Shown here: in pieces, positions 23,929 to 32,442 of the stretch
How positions within the stretch are numbered: position 1 is the first letter of the stretch
How the letters are laid out: each line of letters starts with the position of its first letter
NCBI GenBank assembly: GCA_036307305.1
Contig: JAXJXV010000012.1
Coordinates: 1-34,747 of the forward strand
Length of the DNA: 34,747 nucleotides
Direction of reading: 5' to 3'
Source: SIG607 sp036307305
GTDB lineage: Bacteria > Bacillota > Clostridia > Oscillospirales > Acutalibacteraceae
Translations under genes and position numbers: made by a program
Notes under the pieces: generated by a model
What the model was told of the DNA's origin: nothing
Database searches by the model: none
The model's input: the letters and a program-made list of their open reading frames with translations, nothing else

Positions 23929-25607
23929 TATTCTACAGAAAGGAAGAAATAGTAAATTGGCTGACCGCCGTTTACAAAAGTGATTTCCACCTTATCACCG
24001 AATTTTGCATTAAGGTCGGCTTCTACCTTTTGAGCCTGTTCGTCAGTTACGTCTTCACCGTAAATAACGGTAAGGAATTCACTGTCACGCTTGAGCATAG
24101 TCTTAACAAGCTTAGCAACAGCCTTTTCAAGTTCTGTTTCAACAAAAGCAATTTTGCCGTTGTTCATACAGAGAAGCTCACCCTTTTTTATTTTATGTCC
24201 GTCAAAGTCGGAGTCGCGCGCCGCAAAGGTGATAGAGCCTGTGTCTATTCTTTCACAAGCCTCAGCCATAGAAATAGCGTTATCGTTGTCGTTTGCTTCG
24301 GGGTCAAAAGCCAACATAGCGGAAATACCCTGAGGAATTGTACGGGAATGAATAACGATAACCTTTCTTGTGCTAAGAGGAACTGCCTGTTCTGCCGCCA
24401 TAATGATGTTTTTATTGTTAGGAAGAACAAAAACAGTCTCGGCGGGAGTAGATTCAATAGCGCGGAGAATGTCATCAGTGCTGGGATTCATAGTCTGACC
24501 GCCGCTAACGATAGTATCAACGGCAAGGTCGCGGAATAATTCAGCAAGACCGTCACCTGCGCAAACAGAAACGAAACCTACGGGATTTTCTTTTTCTGCT
24601 GGGGTAAAGGTTTCGGTACGGGTGCTGTTCTGGGTTGGCTTCTTGGAGGCGTTTTCACTGTCGTGCTTAGCTCTTTCGTGCTGGTCACGCATATTCTCTA
24701 TTTTAAGATGAACGAGGGAACCGAAGGTAAGAGCGTTTTCAATAGCATTACCTGGGTGGTCGGTGTGAACGTGTACCTTTATGATTTCTTCATCGTCAAC
24801 TACAACTACACAGTCGCCGATTGTTTCAAGATAAGCGCGAAGCTCACTGGGTTCTTTAGTGTTTTCAGGGTCGCGGTTTACTATAAATTCGGTACAGTAG
24901 GTAAAGGTAATTTCACCTTCAAACTCACCGGCGGCATTTCTGCTTTCGTTTTCTTCGGTTTGATTTTCTACCGTTACACTTGCGTTACAGGGAATAATTT
25001 TTCCATCCTTGAATACGGAAAGCATACCCTCTAAAATTACTACGAAGCCTTTACCACCCGCATCTACAACACCTGCTTTTTTGAGTACGGGGAGGATTTC
25101 GGGAGTTTCTGCAAGGGCTGCCTTTGCGCCCTCAAGCGCGGATTCAAATACACCCAGTGTATCAAGTCCGTCCTCAAAAGCTTTGGTTGCATACTCACTT
25201 GCAACTCTGGCTACGGTAAGGATTGTACCTTCGGTTGGCTTCATAACAGCCTTATATGCAGCCTCTACGCCAAAAGCGAAAGCGTTTTTAAGATTTTCAG
25301 GCTCAACGTTATCAAAGCCCTTAAAACCGTTTGCAAAGCCTCTGAAAAGAATGGATGTAATAACGCCTGAGTTACCTCTTGCGCCCCTTAGAAGTGCGGA
25401 AGCGGTAGTAGCGGCAACCTTACCTGCAGTTTCACCTTCCATACGGGAAAGTTCTCTTGCGGCATTTGAAAGGGTCATAGACATATTTGTACCTGTATCA
25501 CCATCGGGAACAGGGAATACATTAAGCTCGTCAACCTGTTTCTGTTGATTTGAAATGTTGTTGGCGGCAGAAATTATAGCATCGCGCAGAATATTTCCGT
25601 TAAACAC
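23928..25607 (-). CDS. yloV: YloV/FakA family kinase with DhaL domain
   Basis: Homologue of the ATP-binding subunit of fatty acid kinase, which phosphorylates fatty acids presented by a FakB (DegV) protein. The DhaL nucleotide domain occupies about residues 1-200, with the metal-binding LNVFPVPDGDTGTNMSM and GARGNSGV. The remainder matches the FakA middle and C-terminal domains. No FakB is in this window. I place the start at GTG 25607, eight bases after GAGG; GTG 25616 overlaps that site but would add only MYK. Asp23 lies upstream, the common Firmicutes pairing. Confidence 0.9.
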   Translation of the reverse strand: MFNGNILRDAIISAANNISNQQKQVDELNVFPVPDGDTGTNMSMTLSNAARELSRMEGETAGKVAATTASALLRGARGNSGVITSILFRGFANGFKGFDNVEPENLKNAFAFGVEAAYKAVMKPTEGTILTVARVASEYATKAFEDGLDTLGVFESALEGAKAALAETPEILPVLKKAGVVDAGGKGFVVILEGMLSVFKDGKIIPCNASVTVENQTEENESRNAAGEFEGEITFTYCTEFIVNRDPENTKEPSELRAYLETIGDCVVVVDDEEIIKVHVHTDHPGNAIENALTFGSLVHLKIENMRDQHERAKHDSENASKKPTQNSTRTETFTPAEKENPVGFVSVCAGDGLAELFRDLAVDTIVSGGQTMNPSTDDILRAIESTPAETVFVLPNNKNIIMAAEQAVPLSTRKVIVIHSRTIPQGISAMLAFDPEANDNDNAISMAEACERIDTGSITFAARDSDFDGHKIKKGELLCMNNGKIAFVETELEKAVAKLVKTMLKRDSEFLTVIYGEDVTDEQAQKVEADLNAKFGDKVEITFVNGGQPIYYFFLSVE

Positions 25608-25621
25608 TTTATACACCTCAA

Positions 25622-25972
25622 TTATTCTTTTATACCGTCAACCTTGACAGTGACTTTTTTAACCACTATTCCCGTGGTATCCTCTACTACATATTTAACC
25701 TTATGAACAATGCTTTTTGCAATAGCATTAATGTTCATACCGTAGGTAACGACAATATGAAGTTCAACATTGATAGAGTCGGCATTTCCTGTTACGGTAA
25801 TACCTTTATCAATGGTATCTTTCTTTGTAATAAGTCCTTTAATGAACTGTCTTTTGCTGTTATGCTTCATACCTGCAACACCAAAACAAGAGGTTACGGC
25901 GTGACCGATAAGCTTTGACAAATAGTCCTTTGAAATAGTGACTGTTCCTGTCATAGTTTCGTAAGATATCAT
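25622..25972 (-). CDS. Asp23/Gls24 family protein
   Basis: The 116-residue protein begins ISYETMTGTVTISKDYLSKL and contains GHAVTSCFGVAGM and a beta-rich end with KYVVEDTTGIVVKKVTVKVD, the family profile. These proteins are linked to cell-envelope stress in Gram-positives. It has a strong AAGGAGG site and sits directly before yloV, an arrangement conserved in many Firmicutes. The exact function is unknown. Confidence 0.92.
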   Translation of the reverse strand: MISYETMTGTVTISKDYLSKLIGHAVTSCFGVAGMKHNSKRQFIKGLITKKDTIDKGITVTGNADSINVELHIVVTYGMNINAIAKSIVHKVKYVVEDTTGIVVKKVTVKVDGIKE

Positions 25973-25997
25973 AATATAGCCTCCTTGAAAATTAGCT

Positions 25998-27527
25998 TTA
26001 ATTTTGTATTGATACGAATAAATCGTTTACAGACGCATCGTTGACTTCGCCTACGGAATCGCTGTAGAACAGAATTCCGCAACGGTAACAGATGGGAATA
26101 AAGGGCAATTGAGAACTAACCGAAGTAATGACGTCGCTTATAGATGCTTCGCCGTTTTTATATTTGCTGATAATATCGGCGAAATCGGTAACGTTTTCGT
26201 CACTGACGTCAGCAACCGAGTAAGCACAGCTTCCACCCTTGACGATAAGAGGACTTATGTCAAAGTTATTAGATAGCTTTACTTCACCAAGGTACAGTTG
26301 GAATGAACCCGATTCAAGTGCGCTTTTGTAATTTTCATAGCTTAAAGCGTTAATGGTTATATTTATGCCAACGTCCATCAGCTGACTCTTTATAAGCTGG
26401 GCGGCAAGGCTTTGCGAATTGTTATCGCCGTTAATAAGCAATGAAAATGAAAGTGGATATCCCGAACGGTTTTTGCGAAGCCCTGAGTTATCTAATATAT
26501 TATAACCTATTTGCTCGAAATTCTCAATAGCAATTTTATTATTTGCAGAAGTTTCTATGGTCTGATAGCTTTTTGTTTCTTTGAAAACGGGTGTAAACGG
26601 TCCCGTTGCGGCTATTGCATTGTCGAAATAAGCGGAGGATACAATCTTTTTTCTGTCAAGTGCGGCAGAAATTCCGTAACGCACCTTAACATCCTTCAGG
26701 ACGGAATTATTCATATTGACACCGATGTAAATAAGTCTGTTCTGATTTATGGAGAACTTCTTACCGTCCATTCGTATTATTTTACCGTCGTTTATATTAG
26801 CATAGTAGAAATCTGTAGCGCCTACTTCAACGTAATGGGCAACCGATTCGCTGTCGGGAGCATTAATAAGATTTATCGTTTTATATTTTGGTTTGGCAGA
26901 GTAGTAGCTTTCGTTTCTTATAAGCTTGGTTTCGTCTTCGTTTAAAACGTATCTTCCTACACTGATAGGCGGAAGAAGCACCGAGTCTTCGTTTTCGATA
27001 TTATCGCTTCCCGCCTTTAGTATGGGAAAATCGAGAAGATTTATAAAATAAGGGTCTGTGGAGCTAAGTGTAAAGGTGATCTTAGCGCCTTCAGAGGAAA
27101 CGGAGGAAACGTGACTTAGGCAAGAAGAATACCTACTGTGGTTTTTAGCTAAATTAAAAGAGTAAACCACGTCCTCGCCTGTCAGTATACTGCCGTCTGA
27201 GAAAACTGCATCCTTGAGAACAACCGTCCACACCTTGCCTTCCATTGAAGCTGAGTGAGCAAGTTTATAAACAGGTTCAAAATTGTTGTCCAGTGTAATA
27301 AGGGAATCATATAGAAGCTGACAAAGTTCTAAATTAACCTTTGTTATGAGTGTGTAAGGATTAAACGTGTCATTACTGCAATAAAGAAGATTTATGCTTT
27401 CATCACTTTGGTTTTGCGCAGTGGCGCTTCCCTGACCGCTTTCATTGCCCACTTCGTTACCTTTACAGCCTGAAAAAACACATAAACAAAGGGTAACTAT
27501 TAAAAATAACGATAATAGTCTTTTCAA
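25998..27527 (-). CDS. Peptide/nickel-type ABC transporter substrate-binding lipoprotein (orphan)
   Basis: Extracellular solute-binding protein, family 5, of 509 residues. The signal peptide ends in a lipobox FSGC with the lipidated cysteine at residue 21. The body follows the family: PYTLITKVNLELCQLLYDSL, VWTVVLKDAVFSDGSILTGE, YGISAALDRKKIV. The start is TTG with TAGGAGA upstream. No permease or ATPase gene is near, so it either borrows components from elsewhere or does another job. It lies ten bases from ymdB within the operon. Confidence 0.9.
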   Translation of the reverse strand: MKRLLSLFLIVTLCLCVFSGCKGNEVGNESGQGSATAQNQSDESINLLYCSNDTFNPYTLITKVNLELCQLLYDSLITLDNNFEPVYKLAHSASMEGKVWTVVLKDAVFSDGSILTGEDVVYSFNLAKNHSRYSSCLSHVSSVSSEGAKITFTLSSTDPYFINLLDFPILKAGSDNIENEDSVLLPPISVGRYVLNEDETKLIRNESYYSAKPKYKTINLINAPDSESVAHYVEVGATDFYYANINDGKIIRMDGKKFSINQNRLIYIGVNMNNSVLKDVKVRYGISAALDRKKIVSSAYFDNAIAATGPFTPVFKETKSYQTIETSANNKIAIENFEQIGYNILDNSGLRKNRSGYPLSFSLLINGDNNSQSLAAQLIKSQLMDVGINITINALSYENYKSALESGSFQLYLGEVKLSNNFDISPLIVKGGSCAYSVADVSDENVTDFADIISKYKNGEASISDVITSVSSQLPFIPICYRCGILFYSDSVGEVNDASVNDLFVSIQN

Positions 27528-27537
27528 AATAATTCTC

Positions 27538-28323
27538 CTAACTGAGATTTATAATTTCAACGCTTTGGGTTATACCTGTGTTGTTGTCAATATCAAAAAT
27601 ACAGCCGTTAAGCATACATTTGCCGTCCGAGAGGACGAATTTTTCGGTTGTATTTTTGTCCTTTAGCCTTGAAATGATTATAGAGCTTTTTACACCCAAT
27701 ACAGACTGTATTGGTCCTGTCATACCTAAATCGGTTATGTAGCCCGTACCGTTTGGAAGTATCTGAGCGTCATTGGTCTGCACGTGTGTATGCGTACCCC
27801 AGAGCGCCGATATTTTTCCGTCAAGATAAATACCAAGGGCGCGTTTTTCACTGGTTGCTTCAGCGTGAAAGTCCACAAGAATGATTTTTGCACCTTGATT
27901 TTTAGCGTGTTCAATGAGAGCGTCAGCCTTATGAAAAGGGCAGGAGGCGTTAAGATTGTCAAGATAGATAGTACCCGAAAGATTTATTACTGCTACAGTT
28001 GTATAACCGCAGTCAACCAAGCAGTAGCCTTTTCCCACAAGCTCATCGGGAAGATTGTCCGGGCGCAGAAGAAAATGATTTTCCTCCATTACAGAACAAA
28101 TTTCTTTTCTCTTAAGTGAATGATTACCGCCCGTTATAACGTCGGCGCCGTATGAAAAAAGCATTTGAGCACTGTGGGGCGTAATGCCGTTACCGTCGGC
28201 AGAGTTTTCACCGTTAATAACTACAAAATCAATATTTTTTTCTTTTTTCAGACGGGGAAGAATATTTTTAACCGTATTACAGCCGACGTTACCGCAAACG
28301 TCGCCAATAGCAAGTATCCGCAT
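27538..28323 (-). CDS. ymdB: YmdB family metallophosphoesterase
   Basis: Calcineurin-like phosphoesterase; in Bacillus subtilis YmdB hydrolyses 2',3'-cAMP and affects biofilm and motility decisions. The 261 residues hold the metal ligands in GDVCGNVG, VINGENSADG, TGGNHSLKR, VDFHAEATSEK and WGTHTHVQTND. It is the first gene of the ymdB-recG operon, with a clear promoter. Length is typical. Confidence 0.94.
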   Translation of the reverse strand: MRILAIGDVCGNVGCNTVKNILPRLKKEKNIDFVVINGENSADGNGITPHSAQMLFSYGADVITGGNHSLKRKEICSVMEENHFLLRPDNLPDELVGKGYCLVDCGYTTVAVINLSGTIYLDNLNASCPFHKADALIEHAKNQGAKIILVDFHAEATSEKRALGIYLDGKISALWGTHTHVQTNDAQILPNGTGYITDLGMTGPIQSVLGVKSSIIISRLKDKNTTEKFVLSDGKCMLNGCIFDIDNNTGITQSVEIINLS

Positions 28324-28361
28324 AACTTACATTCTTTCTATATAAATATGTATACACATTT

Positions 28362-28390
28362 ATTTTACCTTAAAACACGTAAAAAGTCAA
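28362..28390 (-). promoter_or_regulatory. Promoter of the ymdB-recG operon
   Basis: On the minus strand, TTGACT (28385-28390), a 17-base spacer and TAAAAT (28362-28367) lie about 40 bases before ymdB. This is a good match. Confidence 0.7.
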
Positions 28391-28423
28391 ACCATTTAAT
28401 TGAACAGATAATAGCATTGACTA

Positions 28424-28452
28424 TTGAGAAAAAATGGTAAAGATGATATAAT
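28424..28452 (+). promoter_or_regulatory. Promoter of the dGTPase-like gene
   Basis: TTGAGA (28424-28429), a 17-base spacer and a perfect TATAAT (28447-28452) lie 42 bases before the ATG. It is divergent from the ymdB promoter in a 170-base gap. Confidence 0.7.
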
Positions 28453-28493
28453 AAAGAAGTTATAAATAACAGTTTGAAAATAGAGGTGCGTAA

Positions 28494-29690
28494 ATGTTAA
28501 GCTACGAAAAACTCTCAGAGGAACTGACCTTAAAAATCAAATCCGACAGGGAAAACGGAACTTTACCACAGGTGTCTTTTGATGAAAATAACGTTATAAG
28601 AAGAAACACTCAGCGGGACAGGGCAAGTGTTATCCGTACTGCTTTCATACGCGATATAGATAAAATTATCCACTGTCCTTATTATAACCGATACTCTGAT
28701 AAAACGCAGGTTTTCTCCTTTTATAAAAACGACGATATATCAAGACGGGGACTTCACGTTCAGCTTGTTTCCCGAATTGCCCGTACTATCGGCAAGGCGC
28801 TTAACTTAAACCTTGATTTGATTGAGGCAATAGCTCTCGGTCACGATATAGGACATACCCCTTTCGGTCACGCGGGAGAGGAATTTCTTGACAGGCTGTT
28901 ATATGCAAATACAGGTATGCATTTCAGCCATAATATACATTCCGTAAGGGTGCTTGATAAAATTTTCCCTTATAATATTTCCCTGCAAACCTTAAGCGGT
29001 ATAGCCTCTCACGACGGCGAAATGGAGCTTAACGAATACCACCCACAGCCCGTAAATAGCTTTGAGGAATTTTACCGACAGCTTGACAAATGCTATCTTG
29101 ATAAAAAGTACGTTAAAAAGCTTGTTCCCTCCACACTTGAAGGCTGTGTAATGCGTATTTCAGATATAATTGCATACTTGGGCAAGGACAGACAGGACGC
29201 TGAAAAGGCGCATATTAAACTCAGCGGAGATTTTGACAGCGGCGCTATCGGTATCTATAACGCGGAAATTATCAATAATTTAATGGTTAACATTATTGAA
29301 AACAGTTACGGCAAAAATTATATAAAAATGGACGATGAACATTTTGAGGCGCTTGTCAAAGCCAAAAGGGATAACTATGAGCAAATTTACAAAAATGAAA
29401 AAGTGGCAGATGAGCTTAATAATACGGTTATGCCTATGATGAGTGAAATTTACGAAAAGCTTCTTGCTGATTTAAAGAACGGTAATAAAGCCTCGCCTGT
29501 TTTCACCCATCATATAGATTTTGTGAGTAAAGCGTTTTACGTAAGGGAAGTGCCTTATGAGCAAACGGAAGTTAATCAGATAGTAGCGGACTATATAGCA
29601 AGTATGACCGACGACTATTTCGTGGAATTGTATTCTTATCTTTTCCCCCATAAAAACAAAAAGATTAAATATAAGTCGTATTTTGAATAA
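28494..29690 (+). CDS. HD-domain dGTP triphosphohydrolase-like protein
   Basis: The 398-residue cytoplasmic protein resembles deoxyguanosinetriphosphate triphosphohydrolases, which cleave dNTPs to nucleoside and triphosphate. The HD metal site is visible: H88 in RRGLHVQL, H117-D118 in ALGHDIGHTPFGHAGE, and a later aspartate in MRISDIIAYLGKDRQDA. The N-terminal RDRASVIRTAFIRDIDKIIH is also typical. An AGAGGTG site precedes ATG 28494. True substrate preference within the family is variable. Confidence 0.9.
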   Translation: MLSYEKLSEELTLKIKSDRENGTLPQVSFDENNVIRRNTQRDRASVIRTAFIRDIDKIIHCPYYNRYSDKTQVFSFYKNDDISRRGLHVQLVSRIARTIGKALNLNLDLIEAIALGHDIGHTPFGHAGEEFLDRLLYANTGMHFSHNIHSVRVLDKIFPYNISLQTLSGIASHDGEMELNEYHPQPVNSFEEFYRQLDKCYLDKKYVKKLVPSTLEGCVMRISDIIAYLGKDRQDAEKAHIKLSGDFDSGAIGIYNAEIINNLMVNIIENSYGKNYIKMDDEHFEALVKAKRDNYEQIYKNEKVADELNNTVMPMMSEIYEKLLADLKNGNKASPVFTHHIDFVSKAFYVREVPYEQTEVNQIVADYIASMTDDYFVELYSYLFPHKNKKIKYKSYFE

Positions 29691-29703
29691 ATAGGTGGTT
29701 ACA

Positions 29704-30582
29704 GTGAAACTTAAAATCGCGTTGCTTCAGATTGCCCCCTGCGACTCACTGGAGCAAAATAAAATCAAAGGAATTACGTCCTGCAGAAAGGCTAAAGAGA
29801 TGGGAGCGGATATTGTTCTTTTTCCTGAAATGTACAGTAATGGCTATGATATTTATACCCGCCCTGCAAATGTGTGGAAAGAGGATGCAATAGCGGTTGA
29901 CAGTGATTTTGTTACGTCTTTTTCAAAACTCGCAAAAGAGCTTGATATGGCAATTTGTATTACCTTGCTTGAAAAATTCGGTGAGGCTCCCCGTAATACT
30001 TTAGTGCTTTTTGACCGATTCGGAAAGCATAAATTTTCCTATGCAAAGGTGCATACCTGTGATTTTTCTGTGGAGAGAAATTTAACCGCGGGTGAAGATT
30101 TTTATGTAGCAGAGCTTGATACCAAGCAGGGCAAAATAAACGTGGGAGCAATGATTTGCTATGACCGCGAATTCCCCGAAAGCGCCCGTATACTTATGCT
30201 AAAGGGCGCAGAGCTTATACTCGTTCCCAATGCTTGTCCAATGGAGATAAACAGACTGTCTCAGCTTCGCGGAAGAGCGTACGAAAATATGACAGCAATA
30301 GCTACCTGTAATTATCCCGAAACCGTGCCTGACTGTAACGGCGGTTCCACACTTTTTGACGGGGTTGCATATTTGCCTGAGCTTGAGGGTTCGAGAGATA
30401 CCTGTGTTTTCAAGGCAGAGGAAGGAGAGGGGATTTATATCGCCGAGCTTGATGTGGATATGCTACGAAGGTACCGAAAAAATGAGGTACACGGTAACGC
30501 TTACCGCCGTCCTGATAAGTATACAGCATTGACCGAAAACAATATAGAAGCTCCTTTTATAAGAAAAGATTATAGAGGTTGA
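29704..30582 (+). CDS. Carbon-nitrogen hydrolase (nitrilase superfamily)
   Basis: Hydrolyses non-peptide C-N bonds such as amides or N-carbamoyl compounds. The Glu-Lys-Cys triad is in place: E42 in LFPEMYSNGY, K115 in YAKVHTCDF and C152 in MICYDREFPES. From GTG 29704 it has 292 residues. AGGTGG at 29693-29698 is better spaced for this start than for GTG 29695, which lies within it. It probably shares the promoter of the preceding gene, which ends 13 bases earlier. The substrate is not predictable; N-carbamoylputrescine amidase-like roles are one option. Confidence 0.9.
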   Translation: MKLKIALLQIAPCDSLEQNKIKGITSCRKAKEMGADIVLFPEMYSNGYDIYTRPANVWKEDAIAVDSDFVTSFSKLAKELDMAICITLLEKFGEAPRNTLVLFDRFGKHKFSYAKVHTCDFSVERNLTAGEDFYVAELDTKQGKINVGAMICYDREFPESARILMLKGAELILVPNACPMEINRLSQLRGRAYENMTAIATCNYPETVPDCNGGSTLFDGVAYLPELEGSRDTCVFKAEEGEGIYIAELDVDMLRRYRKNEVHGNAYRRPDKYTALTENNIEAPFIRKDYRG

Positions 30583-30584
30583 TT

Positions 30585-30936
30585 ATGGATAGAGAAAAGC
30601 TGAAAAAATATATAACTGAAATTTTTGGCGCAAAATGGGAGTGTATGTGGTCAAGTCAGCCTACTTTTGCGGTTTACCGTCATAATAACAATAAAAAATA
30701 GTTTGCTGTAATTATGGAAATTACTTTTGAAAAGATAGGAATTTCTAAAAGGGAAAAGGTAAACCTTAAATGTGACCCTATAATATTGGTTCATTGCAAA
30801 ACGAAACGGGAATGCATAAGTGATACCATATGAATAAAATTATCGGATTACAGTTTGTCTTAACGGCAGTGTAGATGATGAGAAAATCAAATAACTTTTA
30901 AAACTCAGCTTTGATTTGACAGATAAAAAGAAATAA
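30585..30936 (+). pseudogene. Decayed MmcQ/YjbR family gene
   Basis: The translation in three successive frames recovers a complete MmcQ/YjbR protein: MDREKLKKYITEIFG, then FAVYRHNNNKK, FAVIMEITFEKIGISKRE, VNLKCDPI, GSLQNETGMHK, YHMNK, YRITVCLNGSVDDEKIK and LLKLSFDLTDKKK. It is broken by TAG at 30699-30701 (expected tryptophan), TGA in the HK-YHMNK junction (expected glycine), a TAA after DDEKIK (expected glutamine) and at least two frameshifts. It lies immediately after the carbon-nitrogen hydrolase and may once have been the last gene of that operon. This fills the 400-base gap otherwise free of genes. Confidence 0.88.
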
Positions 30937-30937
30937 C

Positions 30938-30983
30938 AAAACCGAACCTGAGGCTTAAAATATTACGCCACAGATTCGGTTTT
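30938..30983. terminator. Bidirectional terminator between the MmcQ pseudogene and DUF3892
   Basis: AAAACCGAA (30938-30946) pairs with TTCGGTTTT (30975-30983). The stem continues imperfectly inward through CTG/CAG and GGC/GCC. It separates the convergent units. Confidence 0.75.
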
Positions 30984-30997
30984 ATTAAAAGCAACAA

Positions 30998-31285
30998 TTA
31001 ATGTCTGACTGAAACAGAGGGGAGATTGCTTAAATTATCGTTTTCATTTGAATTAGGTATTGCTTTGAGGTATTCGGTATTTCCACGGTGAGCAATGCCT
31101 ACACCCAGAATTTGTCCGTTCTTTGCCATAGCTACCGCCTGAGTTTTGTCCACACAGCTTTCATCGGAAAGCTTGTAGCCTGTTACTCTGCCACGATCTT
31201 TTATAAGTCCTACAATACGTTTTGCATTGGAGTCGGGCTTGGGAATTTCATCTAATGTATTTTTTACAAGTTCATTTGCATCCAT
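30998..31285 (-). CDS. DUF3892 family protein
   Basis: This is a hypothetical protein of 95 residues. The core AKRIVGLIKDRGRVTGYKLS and VDKTQAVAMAKNGQILGVGI matches the short DUF3892 family common in Firmicutes; its role is not known. It has no membrane segment or signal. AAGGAGAG precedes the ATG. The DUF421 gene ends 57 bases upstream on the same strand, so they may share a transcript. Confidence 0.8.
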   Translation of the reverse strand: MDANELVKNTLDEIPKPDSNAKRIVGLIKDRGRVTGYKLSDESCVDKTQAVAMAKNGQILGVGIAHRGNTEYLKAIPNSNENDNLSNLPSVSVRH

Positions 31286-31342
31286 AATATCTCTCCTTTG
31301 TATTTAGTTGTGCGCATAAAAGCATAAAATATACAAACGGTT

Positions 31343-32011
31343 TTACACGTATAAAGTGAGTTGATTATTGTTATCGCAAATGCCTAAAAATATTTCTTTA
31401 GCGCTTTTATAGCCCTGACATTTAAGCTCCTTATCAAGCCAGTTTAAATCAAGTCCTATACGCTTTAAATTATCCTCTAAAATTCTTCCGTCCATAATAA
31501 CCTCGGTGTTGATTGACTCAGGTGGCGGAACAATATTCATATCAGTAGGGTTTATAGGACGCTTAGTTGCTTTAGGTAAAAATGTTAATCTGCCGTTGTA
31601 TTCGAAAATGGCGGTTTGTATATCGTTTAAATTAAAATATCCCTCTTGTCTGCACATTACCATAAATTCACTTAGGTCCATTTTGGCCTTTTTCATATTT
31701 TTTCTATATATTTTACCGCTGTTCATAATAATAGTTGGAGTGCCGTTTATAAATTTTCTCATTCTCGGCAGTTTACTGGTAATTAAAGTCAGAGCTACCG
31801 TTATAATACCATAAACCACCATTGCTATAAGAGGCTTCCAGGGCTTTTCCAATTCGGTTGCAAGTTCCGCCGCAATAGAGCCTATGGTAATGCCTGTAAT
31901 GTAATCAAAAAAATCAAGCTGTGACATTTGTTTGTGACCCATAATTTTTGCAATTATAAACAGCGATACCGCCGATAAAACAGATGTTAAAACAACTTTT
32001 ATAATTTCCAT
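31343..32011 (-). CDS. DUF421 (YetF/YrbG-like) membrane protein
   Basis: The 222-residue protein has about three N-terminal membrane helices (roughly residues 5-80) and a cytoplasmic domain. Family marks are IAKIMGHKQMSQLDFFDYIT, GITIGSIAA, PTIIMNSGKIYRKNMKKAKM and DLSEFMVMCRQEGYFNLNDI. YetF-like proteins occur in spore formers, and some act in spore germination or envelope functions, but the molecular role is unknown. A GGAGG site precedes the ATG. The 130 bases upstream hold no gene. Confidence 0.9.
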   Translation of the reverse strand: MEIIKVVLTSVLSAVSLFIIAKIMGHKQMSQLDFFDYITGITIGSIAAELATELEKPWKPLIAMVVYGIITVALTLITSKLPRMRKFINGTPTIIMNSGKIYRKNMKKAKMDLSEFMVMCRQEGYFNLNDIQTAIFEYNGRLTFLPKATKRPINPTDMNIVPPPESINTEVIMDGRILEDNLKRIGLDLNWLDKELKCQGYKSAKEIFLGICDNNNQLTLYV

Positions 32012-32139
32012 AACAAACCTCCGAGAGTTATTGTACCCAAAAGGCGTAATGTTATTTATTTTTTTCTTTTAACAATATAGCGCAGTTTAACTCTTTATTC
32101 CAAAGCTGTCTGTGGGACAAACTGTGGTCAAAATTAAAA

Positions 32140-32161
32140 GGCTCCCTCTGACGAGGGAGCT
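32140..32161. repeat. Stem-loop repeat abutting the recombinase fragment
   Basis: GGCTCCCTC pairs with GAGGGAGCT around TGAC, with one G-U pair. It lies directly 5' of the recombinase fragment and resembles the GC-rich hairpins seen as interspersed repeats in gut Clostridia. There is no T-run. Confidence 0.5.
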
Positions 32162-32174
32162 GTCTTGCTTTACT

Positions 32175-32387
32175 ATGGTAACAGAACTGATCGAGCACAT
32201 TGAGGTTCATCATACGGAGAAAATAGGCGGAGTTAAAACGCAAAAACTCGTAATCTATTATAACTGTATAGGTTCAATAGAAATACCCGATGAAGTGCCT
32301 ATTCCCGAAGCCGATATTACAAAGAAGACTCGTAAAGGTGTCGAGGTAACATATATGTCTACCAATGCACCTGCGACAGCAGTTTAA
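32175..32387 (+). pseudogene. C-terminal fragment of a large serine recombinase (DUF4368-type end)
   Basis: The last 70 codons match the C-terminal end of large serine site-specific recombinases: ELIEHIEVHHTEKIGGVKTQ, LVIYYNCIGSIEIPDEVPIP and TRKGVEVTYMS. The catalytic resolvase domain and zinc-ribbon region are missing; upstream sequence turns into a hairpin repeat and unrelated DNA. So the element that carried it has been mostly deleted. It lies about 290 bases from tRNA-Pro. Confidence 0.8.
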
Positions 32388-32442
32388 TATTTTTAATTCA
32401 TAGTGAGAGTGTGAAAAACGCATAAATACTAGGTTTTAATAT

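Noticed and set aside
23877..24539. A 220-codon plus-strand frame across recG/yloV
   Set aside because: It runs antisense to two certain genes and has no recognisable protein family or Shine-Dalgarno site.
30585..30936. Stop-codon reassignment or recoding in the MmcQ-like gene
   Set aside because: TAG, TGA and TAA replace three different expected residues, and frameshifts are also present. This is decay. All other genes use normal stops.
32052..32243. A small minus-strand gene upstream of DUF421
   Set aside because: It crosses the hairpin repeat and the recombinase fragment in antisense and shows no family similarity or ribosome site.
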